From Cordilura impudica (lineage: Eukaryota > Arthropoda > Insecta > Diptera > Scathophagidae): a stretch of 64,000 nt of DNA. The DNA is taken from assembly GCA_963682025.1 (NCBI GenBank), contig OY821519.1:140721429-140785428 (forward strand), given 5' to 3'. The number at the start of each line of letters is the position of its first letter. The stretch's first letter is position 1. Both the position numbers and the translations under genes were made by a program. Below, piece after piece: positions 34,504 to 43,851 of the stretch. The notes beneath the pieces were generated by a model. The model was not told where the DNA came from and made no database searches. It saw only the letters and a list, made by a program, of their open reading frames with translations.

Positions 34504-36344
34504 GCAGACAGAAAACAAAATTACAGCATATTTGTTTTAATTATTCCTGCTTAGGACGACCATAGGAAGCTTAATATCACAACAAGTAATTACAATCACT
34601 GGTCATTAGGAACATATCAATACAACAGTAAATAATTTTAAGAAGGAAAACCCCAGTTCTGAATCTGCAATTTATACATCTCTTGAAGAAGTAATGAATA
34701 TTGTCTCATCAATAAAACCCTCAAAATCCCCTGGTTTTGACAATGTTCCCAACCTGCTCTTAAAGAAACTACCCTTCAAAGCTCTAAAATTACTGGTTAT
34801 AATATTTAACAGCTGCATCAAACTCAACTATTTCCCAAACCATTTCAAAAATGCTAAGGTTATAGCTATCAACAAACCTAGCAAGCCAAAAAATAACCCA
34901 AACAGCTACAGACCTATCAGTCTATTAAGTAACTTTGGTAAAATATTTGAAAAAATTCTACATTCTCGTCTTAGTGAATTTGTAACGACCAATTCTATTG
35001 TTGCTAAAGAACAATTTGGATTTAAAAAAGGACATAGCACTACTCACCAAATAAACAGAATTAAAAATCAAATAATCACCAATAAAAACAATAAACGTTC
35101 AACGGGTGTAATATTGTTAGATATTGAAAAAGCGTTTGACACCGTTTGGCATAACGGCCTCTTATTTAAACTTATTGATGCAAATATACCAAAATATCTA
35201 TGTAAACTTATTTCAGATTTCATTCACGACAGAAGCTTTAAAGTTGCGATTAATAATGAAACATCAACTCCAAAAACTATTACCTCAGGGTTACCTCAAG
35301 GATCAGTCTTGTCGCCATTGCTTTACTCGTTATATACATCCGATTTTAAAGTCCCAAAATATATGAAAATTGCTTATTACGCAGATGATACTGCGTTAAT
35401 TTCTTCAAACAAACTTACAAGTGCACTCCTGAAGAAAATGGAAAAAGGACTTGTAAATTGCAGTAAATATTTCCACAAATGGAAAATCAAAATTAATCCA
35501 AATAAGACCCAAGCAATAATTTTTCCATTCAACAAATCTCCCAAAAGACTGCCAAGACGTCATCTTCTTATTGGAAATAATACCATAAATGTACTTAACG
35601 ATGTCAAATATCTCGGAGTTGTCTTGGACAAGAAGCTTACATTTGAACATCATATTATGGCTACGTGCCAAAAAGCTATAAAATCATTTAAAGCATTATG
35701 GCCATTACTAAATAGAAGGTCATTTCTAAACCACCAAAACAAAAATCTACTCTTCAAAAGTGTTATAAGGCCAATATTAACATACGCGTGTCCTATTTGG
35801 AGTGACGCTGCCAACTGCCACCTAAAACGCTTACAAATTATACAAAACAAATGTCTTAAAATGATAAATAAAAAGCCCTGGAGGTATCCTACAAATCTTC
35901 TTCATGAAGAAACAGGTTATGAAAAAATTATCGATTTCATAACAAGGATTAACAATAATTACTTTGCCAAAATTGAAAATTCCTCTTACCCACTGATAAG
36001 AGAATGTAGAGAAATAACGTAAAATTAAAAAGAAATCACCAAATTGAAAATTATATGCTTATACAGGTCTATTGTTTCTAATAAACCTTCTATAAGCATA
36101 TAAATATTTTCAGATAGTATTTGAATTTATTAAATCATATAAAGGTTTTTTCCTCCCATTTTCCTTTAAAAATCATTAAAAATAATATAAAAACTATTTA
36201 ATATCACTAGATCCTATGTATTATTTGTTGCAATATCTATATGTAAAGATAAGATCTCATATGTAAATATCAAAATTTGTTAAAATATGTAAATAAAGGA
36301 AGAATATTTAATTAGAAAATATAAAAAAAAAACAAAGGCAATGT

Positions 36345-36423
36345 CAATTTTATAATAGCGTAGGGTATTAAAAAGTTCGATTTGCCGGCCTCTGTCAACC
36401 AGTGATCGCACATTGAATGTCAT
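36345..36423 (-). pseudogene. LINE-B ORF2, N-terminal end
   Basis: The ATG at 36421-36423 overlaps the ORF1 stop as ATGA. The frame reads MTFNVRSLVDRGRQ..., the first endonuclease motif, and runs to the target duplication of LINE-A2. It then continues at 29604 with AFVQECHLRGN across the removed insertion. Confidence 0.85.
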
Positions 36424-37671
36424 GCTTTTGCGTCTGCCTTTGACATAAGGCGGTACTCTCTAAGAAACTTTTCAATTTCCTGCTCAATTGTTAGTTCTTC
36501 GGGCTGCAAAAAGTAGCTGGCTAGCTTAAGAAACTCATCAACAACGGATTTTTTCTCAGTGTTGGTGTTAGTATTTTGGTTAAACAGGTTAGCAAACGAC
36601 TTACCCGGCGAAATATATGAGTTCGCGATTCTCTTGACATTGCGACTAGCAATTTCTTTTTCCTCTTGGACTTTGATTATCTTCTGACGTTTCGTTTGAA
36701 CGTACTTTTTGTAGGCGCTACAACCTCTCCAATTAGATGGATGACTTACTTCGCTGCAATTCACGCACGTTGGTTGATTGCCATCCTGATTCTGTAACAT
36801 GCATTTGCCAGGTTCATGTTTCTGGTCGCATTTCACACACTTAAATTCTGCATTACAGTTTTTTGAGATGTGTCCCCAGTGTTGGCAACGACGACATTGA
36901 ATTTCTTTTTTCTTGTTATTGGGCTTCTCCCAAGAGACAACCTGGCTTGCAACTATTTTGATGTGTTTAACATCATCTTTATTCTTCCCAGGGTATAGAG
37001 TCACTAGGCAGAGACCAGTGTCATAATTATTTTTGAATGAGTGTGCCGTAGAAAAATTTGAGACTTTTGCCACCACTCATGGGACCTCTTGGTCCAGTTT
37101 TTCCTTTATTTCATCGGTTGAGGTTCTATAGTCGAGTCCACGAAGAACCAACGACACTTGTTTTAATTCTTTCGGCGTAAAAGAACAAGAATTAACTCCC
37201 TTTTCTATCAAAATGGCCATAATTTCATGTCGCACACCTGCATCTGTAAAATATATTTTGCTTTTACGGCGGCTTACGTTTTTTAATTCTGAAGGAAATC
37301 TTCGGTGTTCTCGCCTCCAATTGGGCGGCTAAGGCTTTAATGTCCTGGTCAAAAATAAAAATCGGCGGACAAAGCTTTTTCCTCGGCTCTATAAAAGTTT
37401 CATTTGTTGTGTTGACAGCGGCAACATTGGTGTTCTTAAGGTTGGTGATTCTGCTGCTCATGACGTTTGTAGTTTGAAAATCCAGATCTCCCAGAATAGA
37501 AAAGCGGTTTTGGTTGTTAACATCAAAGGATGTTACGTCAATATTTTCTTGGGAATCATCGAGTCTTTTCTTCCTTTTCAGGCTACTAAATTGAGCACCA
37601 TCATCTATGGCCTCTTCTCCCATCATTTCACTATGATGATTTTCGGAGTCAGTTTCGTCTATTTGCCACAC
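36420..37671 (-). pseudogene. LINE-B ORF1, Gag-like zinc-knuckle protein, frameshifted
   Basis: The first piece (37671-37264) is acidic then linker-like (NRFSILGDLDF). A frameshift near 37264 and a stop near 37077 separate it from the second piece (37076-36420). The second piece holds three Cys/His knuckles: CRRCQHWGHISKNC, CVKCDQKHEPGKC and CVNCSEVSHPSNWRGC. It ends DAKA just before the ATGA junction with ORF2. The zinc-knuckle order identifies it as a Jockey-group ORF1 distinct from LINE-A. Confidence 0.85.
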
Positions 37672-37918
37672 ACGGTTGTATGATTATATCTTTTCATAAA
37701 CTCAAAGAAATTTTAATAATTTGTAATATAAATTTGCGATTAGATGTTGCTTGCTTCGCGCTCAAAAAACCTAAACAATGTGTTTGTTAATGAGTTTGTT
37801 ATCTTCATTCACAATAATAATAAACCATAAAAGTGTTGGTTTGTGAACTAGCTAAGTTGAAAAATAAAGCTGCCTAGAAATTGCACTCGAATTTCGAGCG
37901 CTGTAATCTGCTAGTAAT
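37672..37918 (-). other. Probable LINE-B 5' UTR
   Basis: Non-coding sequence between LINE-B ORF1 and the 10-mer at 37919-37928 that flanks the whole insertion block. It has a small palindrome (ctcgaatttcgag). Assignment to LINE-B is by position only. Confidence 0.5.
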
Positions 37919-38003
37919 ATATTAATAGAAAATGATAACAACATTAAATATCTGGGTTTCTTAATAGACAAAGACTTAAATTTTAAGGAACATCTTGAAT
38001 ATA
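37919..38003 (+). pseudogene. LINE-E remnant, part 2: RT thumb
   Basis: Reads ENDNNIKYLGFLIDKDLNF, the conserved thumb motif that follows the YADD box of part 1 (16200-16992). It is cut at about 38003 by the third composite element and continues near 42833. Confidence 0.75.
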
Positions 38004-38253
38004 AACAAGTAAGAGTGTTAAATTCAGCTGCGTCGAATTTTTTTGTACCCTCCACCTGCGTCAAACTCAATAATATACCCAATATTGGGTACGATATTGA
38101 AACATTAATTCCGGATACAAATTAAATGTAGAGTTAATTGTTTTTTTTTTTTTTTGGGGTTTCTATTATAATTTCTTTTTATACAAAATAATGATCACGT
38201 TTTCTATAGAAAGAAAAATACTATTTGAAAAATTGCATTATTTTTCTTTTCTA

Positions 38254-38810
38254 AAGCTGCGTTCACACTATGTGTTTTGCTTGTGGTTTTCTTATTGTTT
38301 TATCACGTGCAATTTGTACACATAGTTTGAACCCTTTCAAACATTGTTTATGTACAATACATTTGGCAAGACATACATAAATTTTTCAATTAGAGTAGGT
38401 TCTATTTTGGCATGTCAAACATATGAAAATACAACACTGCTTGTGGCGAAAGAAAAACAGAGTAAATTATAAAGATTAATATTGAAAGCAAAATAAATTG
38501 TTAAATATTAATAAACAGTTAAAAATATATAACTTTATTTTTAAGCTGCGTTCACACTACGTGTTTTTCTTAGTTTTTTAACACGTGTAATTTGTGCACA
38601 TAGTGTGAACCTTTTCAAACATTGTTTATGTACAACGCATGTGTTTGTCAAGCCAAAATAGAACCTGTTCTAATTGAAAAATGTACATGTTACTTTCCTC
38701 ATGTATTGTACATAAACAATGTGCCATATGTATCACACGATGTGTACAACTTTTGCTGTGGGAAAATTTTACAGCACATATGTAAAAAAGACATCGTGTG
38801 ATAGTACCTT
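38254..38810. mobile_element. Truncated and chimeric M2/M1 MITE pieces
   Basis: The left part (38254-38540) is the left half of an M2 MITE. At about 38543 a second M2 left end begins, and near 38640 it passes into an inverted M1 left end finishing at 38810 (atagtacctt). The second unit is thus an M2/M1 chimera with both outer ends present. Confidence 0.65.
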
Positions 38811-38912
38811 CAGCGAGTAATGTGTTAATTTAAGGATACATTTAATAAAAAATAATAATAAAAACATTAGGAAACTAATAATTTACTTTATAATCCTGAG
38901 AACGCTGGTCGA

Positions 38913-39251
38913 TTGATTAATTTTGATGCTGCATCACCAATTCCATCTGCTTCAACATCTGGTACTTCAAATATAGTGCCTACTACTGGTATTGAATCAA
39001 TGCCCACTCCTAGGTTGCGAACAATTCCTCCGAAGAAAACTATATTTGCTACACGTTTCGCACATGATACGAAAGCTGATGAGATGAAATTTTATGTGAT
39101 CTCTAAAATTAAAAACTGTATTCCTGAGGATATTAGTGTTTACAAAATGAATTCCAGAAATAGAGCATCATTTAAAATAATTGTTCCTGAATACCTATTT
39201 GAACAAATCGTAGATGCCAGTTTTTGGCCTAAAAACGCATTAATACGTTGA
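38913..39251 (+). pseudogene. LINE-C ORF1, C-terminal part
   Basis: The translation includes FATRFAHDTKADEMKFYV and ends FWPKNALIR, a pattern seen at the end of ORF1 of several insect LINEs. It lacks an N-terminus, and stops follow immediately, so it is a remnant. Confidence 0.6.
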
Positions 39252-39326
39252 ATTTATATATAGAGAAGAAGATAATGCTCGGCTTCCCAAATCCGCTGAT
39301 CAAAATCCAAAAAACTAATATACATC

Positions 39327-42145
39327 TTGTATCAAAACGTTAGAGGTATGAATTCAAAACTTTCGTCAATTTATTGTAATAGCTTTGGCTTCAATAATCA
39401 TATTATTATATTTACGGAGACCTGGCTCAGTAAAAAAGTTAATAACTCTGAGATTTTTTGCCCTAAATATCAAATTTTCAGAAAAGATAGAGAAAGTTGT
39501 GAAAGAATTGAAGCCGATAAAAATAATAATCAGTGTAATAATGTAATAAAAAAGTCTGGTGGCGGCGTATTGGTTGCTATACTAAACGAATTTTCGTCTG
39601 AAGAAATTATCTTAAACGATTTTTTACATATTGAGATTATATGTGTTTTAGCTAAAATTAATAACAGGTCCATATACATTATTTGCTCATACATTCCGCC
39701 TAACTCTCCGCTTTCTGTTTATGAGGATCATCTGAAAGCTGTTGATTTAATCCAAAATTATATAAAACCATCTGATTTATTAATGTTAATTGGAGATTTT
39801 AACATGCCGTCTACATCCTGGAAAGCTGATCCTGATACCAATTATTTAGTTCCATCTCATTATTCCGATTCTTCAGCTGCATTTATTCATGGTTTATTGG
39901 AAAATTGTCTTTTCCAAGTCAACTCCGTCACAAATGCATTTGGTAGACTGTTGGACCTTATTTTCGTTAATGAACCGAATGACTTTTCAATATTGCGGCA
40001 TAGCCCTATTTCTAATCCGGAAGATATATACCATCCAACACTTGAGATATCTTGCTTTTGTTCCTATCCTCTTCATAAAAAAAAGTTAACTCACAGCGAT
40101 AAAATCTTTTGCTTTAATAAAACTAATTACCAAGATTTACAACTCCATCTATTCCAAATTGACTGGATAAATGTGTTATCTCGTTGCAATGATAACTTGA
40201 ACTTGTGTTTGCATACATTTTATCTTTGAATGTTTCTCGGCATCTGTACCTAAAATGTTACCTCCTAAATCGAATGGTCCTCCTTGGAATACAAAACAAC
40301 TATCTCAACTTAAAAATAAGAAAAACAAAATGTACAAAAATTATAGAAAATATGGAACATTGATAGACTATATGAAATACTCGTTATCAAGATCGGAATT
40401 TATTATTGCTAATCAATTGGCCTATAATAACTATTTAATTAAAGTAAGGAATAATCTAAAAAATAATCCAAAATCATTTTATAAATTTATTAATTCTAAA
40501 AGACGTACTGCGGACTTTCCTTCGGTTATGAAGTACGGTGATTTAGAATCTTCAGATGATAACTCCATAAGTAATATGTTTGCAGACTTTTTTGCATCAA
40601 CTTATTCTTCGACAGTATTTAATAATCTGTATCCATACACAATATCGGAATCTTCAATTATTAATATACCATCCATCAATCAACATACAGTTCTGAATGC
40701 CCTGACAAAATTAAAATTGTCGTATGCTGCTGGTCCTGACGGTGTTCCTAGTTGCATTTTGAAGCGCTGCGCACATTTATTGTATATTCCTTTGACTTAA
40801 ATTGGGTTACTTTCCTCCCATTTGGAAACAATCATTTATTATTCCCTTCTTTAAGTCTGGATCTAAAGCTGGTATTTCGAATTATAGAGGTATTGCTAAA
40901 CTAAGTGCTATTCCAAAACTATTTGAAAAACTTATATATGACACGTTGTCACATCATGTGTCCTCTGTCATATCTCCAACGCAACATGGATTCTGCAAAT
41001 CACGCTCTACAATAACAAATCTTTTGGAGCTTACAACTTTAGTAAATGATGGTTTTATTAATATGAAACAAACAGATGTTATTTATAATGATTTTAGCAA
41101 GGCATTCGATAAAGTAAATCATGATCTATTGTTGTTTAAGCTTGACCGTATGGGCTTTGGTATAATGCTAATAAAATGGATCGGATCATATTTAAAAGAC
41201 AGAACACAATGTATTAAGTTTCGTAACTCGTATTCCAACAACATAAAAGTATTATCTGGTGTACCTCAAGGTAGTCACTTGGGACCTCTTTTATTTACGC
41301 TATTTATAAATGATCTTCCTTCTGTAATTAAACACTCAACTACATTAATGTATGCAGACGATGTAAAGTTAATTTTTACCCTCAACAATCTTGATCAACA
41401 ATCACTTTTACAGAATGATATTGATCGTTTAACTACTTGGTGTAATATGAATCTAATGGACCTAAATGTCAAAAAATGCAAATATATGATTTTTACAAGA
41501 TCAATTCCAATAAATGGTCGGTATATCATGAATAATGCTGTGCTTGATTTAGTTGATTCATTCAACGACCTTGGCGTACTTCTGGATAAAAAATTAGACT
41601 TTAGAAGTCATATTTCGCTAACAATAAATAAAGCTACTGGTGTACTTGGATTCATTAAACGGTGGGCTAAAGAGTTTTCGGATCCGTATACGACAAAACA
41701 ATTGTTTACTACCTTGGTAAGACCAATACTCGAATATGGGTCTGTAGTCTGGGATCCGCAATATCATATACATTCGAATAAAATTGAATCAGTTCAAAAA
41801 CAATTTTTGTTATTTTGTCTTCGTGGTTTGGGCTGGGATCCTAATATGAGGTTGCCATCTTATGAAAATCGTCTGGCTCTAATTAAGCTTCCTACATTGA
41901 AAAGTCGCAGACATATGCTAAATGTTACTTTCCTGTTAAAACTGTTAAATGGTAGTCTTAAATCTGAATTTCTTATCAACAAAATAAATATAAATATTCC
42001 TTTTCGATCATCAAGAAATTATAACTTTCTAACTATCAAATATTATTGTACAAACTATGCTAATTTTAATCCACTACGTAGAATTTGTGATGAGTTTAAT
42101 ATGCGTATCAGTTTATTGATTTTAATAAAAGTTTGGATATTGTGA
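39327..42145 (+). pseudogene. LINE-C ORF2: endonuclease and RT with two frameshifts
   Basis: Endonuclease 39327-40229 (YQNVRGMNSKL, FTETWLS, GGGVLVAI, GDFNMPS). Linker and early RT 40255-40800 (AGPDGVPSCILK). RT 40802-42145 (YRGIAKLSAIPKLFEKL, NDFSKAFDKVNHD, SGVPQGSHLGPLLF, LMYADDVKLIF, LGVLLDKKLDF). Each junction shifts the frame by one. All catalytic motifs survive, suggesting fairly recent decay. Confidence 0.88.
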
Positions 42146-42832
42146 GAAGAGATATTATATTACACTTAAATGCATTAAATCAACTGAATTAAATAAATGT
42201 TATATATCAATTTTGTTAAATGTTTAATTATATATATAAATTATAATATAAATGTACATATACTTTAAGTAGTCTGTAAGGATGATTCCATAGACTGAAT
42301 AAATAAATAAATAAATAAAGATAGAAGAAATTAAAATTTTAATTTTTATTTTTAAATTTTTAGTTTTCCATTTTTTATTTTTAATTTTACATTTTTCATT
42401 TTTAATTTTAACGATAAAAAATATGTGGTAACACTTGCTTGGGCCAATGTGACACGTGCAGTATAAATACACACACAACTACAATGGCTTCAACAATAAC
42501 AAGAATTACAACATATGCAACATATCTTAAGAAAAACAACAAACACACTGAAAATTTTTATTTTTTTAAGTTTTTTCAAAGTTTCATAATTTTCAAAGTT
42601 TCATAACTCGTGACCCCTTTGTCCGATTTTGACGATTTTGAATAGCAACTCCTTTGGGATGTTAATAAACGATTTTATACAAAAACAGACGGTCATCGCT
42701 AAATCAACTTCCTTTGTTAATCAAGAAAATATATGGTTTTGGGGCCTCCTGAATTTGTTCCGATGCGTTACAAACGGAATGACAAACCTATATACATATA
42801 CCCTCTTCACAGTGGTGTGGAGAGTATAAAAA

Positions 42833-43345
42833 TATAGGTAAAAACCTGGATTCTTCAAACCAATAAGAAATAAAATACCACCACAGTAAATATATAAAAT
42901 ACAATTATTAAATTCCATTTTGAATATTGATCAACTGTGTTCAGTGCGGCAAATAACAAGACTACAGAAACTACAAATTAAGGCGATGCGTGCAATTTTG
43001 AAATGTAATCGATTTATCTTGTTGAATATACAGCAATGATTAGAGCTAAATGTAATAAATTTCATACAAAAAATTAAAAGTGGATGGAGATGCACCCGAT
43101 TATTAGATTGAATAAATAAGGTACGTTGGTGAAGTTCAACCGTTTAGTCTGAGGAATGCTATGGATTTCAGGCTACAACGAGCAGACACTAATGATATGT
43201 AAAAATCACTATTTTATAAAGAATTAAGGCTTTACAATATGATGCCAAATAATATTAAAATTTAATTAAATGATAATATTTTTAGAAGAAAACTTTTAAG
43301 TTTTATTAGAGCTTACATATGTAATTCGTTAAATGAAATGTCATA
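42833..43345 (+). pseudogene. LINE-E remnant, part 3: C-terminal region
   Basis: Continues LINE-E after composite copy C: NTIIKFHFEY, then TRLQKLQIKAMRAILKC and, near the end, a FY.ELRLYNMMPNNIKI-like segment, the usual LINE tail. It is broken by stops in several frames. Confidence 0.65.
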
Positions 43346-43519
43346 AAAAAGTATTCAAAAAATACTACTTAAATTAAATTTATAAAATAATACTTGTTCT
43401 TCGCTTTCCAATTTGTACAATCAATTTAAATAAAGTGGCATAAAATAAAACAAATTGTCATATACATTTGCTGTTAGAAAACTTTATATTATACAGATCT
43501 CAAAAAAAAAAAAAAAAAA

Positions 43520-43810
43520 ACCCTGTGGGACCATGTTTAGTCATACATAGTTCGCATATAAAGCTACTTCCCGCTCTTCACCTAAATCTATCAAAAAACA
43601 TAAATATTGCACAGATTTTTCTCAAATTTCGTTTATTTATGTATTTGCGAAAAATAAGTGGGCTTTACCAAATATGTTTATAATCGGTCGCCTTAGTTTC
43701 CATAAAAAAAATAACATCTGATATAAACTTTTTCATATCTTGAGGCAAAAAATTTATTACAATTAGACCAACTATAATTTTCTTAGTTGCTTTTTTTTTT
43801 TTTTTTTTGA
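43520..43810 (-). repeat. Diverged fragment of the 62.4-63.2 kb repeat
   Basis: It matches 62836-63175 in order, including aaatctat...aaatattgcac and the terminal ccaactataattttctta, with substitutions and gaps. It lies just beyond exon 7 of rad50. Confidence 0.65.
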
Positions 43811-43851
43811 GTTTATAAAATATAAGTAAATTTAAAAGTTAAAATACTTAC

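Larger units (their letters stand above)
32209..34618 (+). mobile_element. Penelope-like element nested in LINE-A2
   Basis: The host LINE sequence is contiguous in copy 1 at this point (ataaatacaacag). In copy 2 it is split, with aata repeated at 32205-32208 and 34619-34622. The insert carries one long ORF coding for RT plus GIY-YIG endonuclease, the Penelope signature, and a hammerhead-like motif near its 3' end. The 5' end looks truncated: the first bases contain gtcgaaac, matching the 3' half of the ribozyme core. Confidence 0.9.
30939..36022 (+). pseudogene. LINE-A2 ORF2, endonuclease-RT, split by TGA and by a Penelope insertion
   Basis: The endonuclease part runs 30939-31928 (NANG, NETF, GDLNAKH, DHRPI) and stops at an in-frame TGA (31929-31931), exactly as in copy 1. 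It resumes in frame at 31950 and is cut at 32208 by the Penelope-like element. RT sequence resumes after 34622, with FGFKKGHSTTHQ, DIEKAFDTVW, GLPQGSVLSPLLYS and YADDTALIS, and a thumb with KYLGVVLDKKL. The C-terminus, ending at 36020-36022, is intact here, whereas copy 1 has a stop at 925-927. Confidence 0.88.
29606..36331 (+). mobile_element. Full-length Jockey-type LINE, copy 2 (LINE-A2), interrupted
   Basis: It is flanked by the 13-mer acaaaggcaatgt (29593-29605 and 36332-36344) and ends in a short poly-A. The duplication is LINE-B coding sequence, and removing LINE-A2 plus one 13-mer restores the LINE-B endonuclease frame. The element matches LINE-A1 (340-4617) end to end apart from a Penelope-like insertion at 32209-34618. 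Confidence 0.95.
16993..37918. mobile_element. 20.9-kb nested insertion block inside LINE-E
   Basis: The 10-mer atattaatag occurs at 16983-16992 and again at 37919-37928. Removing the block and one 10-mer restores a LINE reading frame (SIILI joined to ENDNNIKYLGFLIDKDL). The original inserter is uncertain. LINE-B, whose 5' region abuts the right boundary, is the natural candidate, but no poly-T tract marks its 3' end at 16993. Later insertions enlarged the block. Confidence 0.65.
38890..42325 (+). mobile_element. LINE-C, a CR1/LOA-like non-LTR element
   Basis: It carries an ORF1 tail and a frameshifted ORF2 and ends in an aaat-type tetranucleotide tail (42297-42319) instead of plain poly-A. 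The 5' end is truncated. Clade placement is tentative, based on the QNVRGMNSKL endonuclease start and the GVPQGSHLGPLLF motif. Confidence 0.75.
38004..42832. mobile_element. Composite terminal-hairpin element, diverged copy C
   Basis: The left end (aaacaagtaagagtgtt...tgtaccctccacctg) and right end (tataccctcttcac...gtgtggagagtataaaaa) match the termini of copies A and B, with substitutions. The interior differs: it contains M2/M1 MITE pieces and LINE-C rather than the hAT fragments. It is inserted in LINE-E, which resumes afterwards. Confidence 0.65.
9032..43851 (-). other. Giant rad50 intron 7 (34.8 kb) filled with transposons
   Basis: It is bounded by a GTAAGT donor (43846-43851, minus strand) and a TTTCAG acceptor (9032-9037). 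Both flanking exons are phase 0, so the splice restores the reading frame. All other introns of the gene are under about 150 bases. The interior contains LINEs, DNA transposons and MITEs in both orientations but no recognisable intact host gene. Confidence 0.9.

Noticed and set aside
9032..43851. Misassembly as the explanation for the split rad50
   Set aside because: Not excluded, but target duplications and the LINE-E and LINE-B frames link the intron segments coherently, and splice phases agree.
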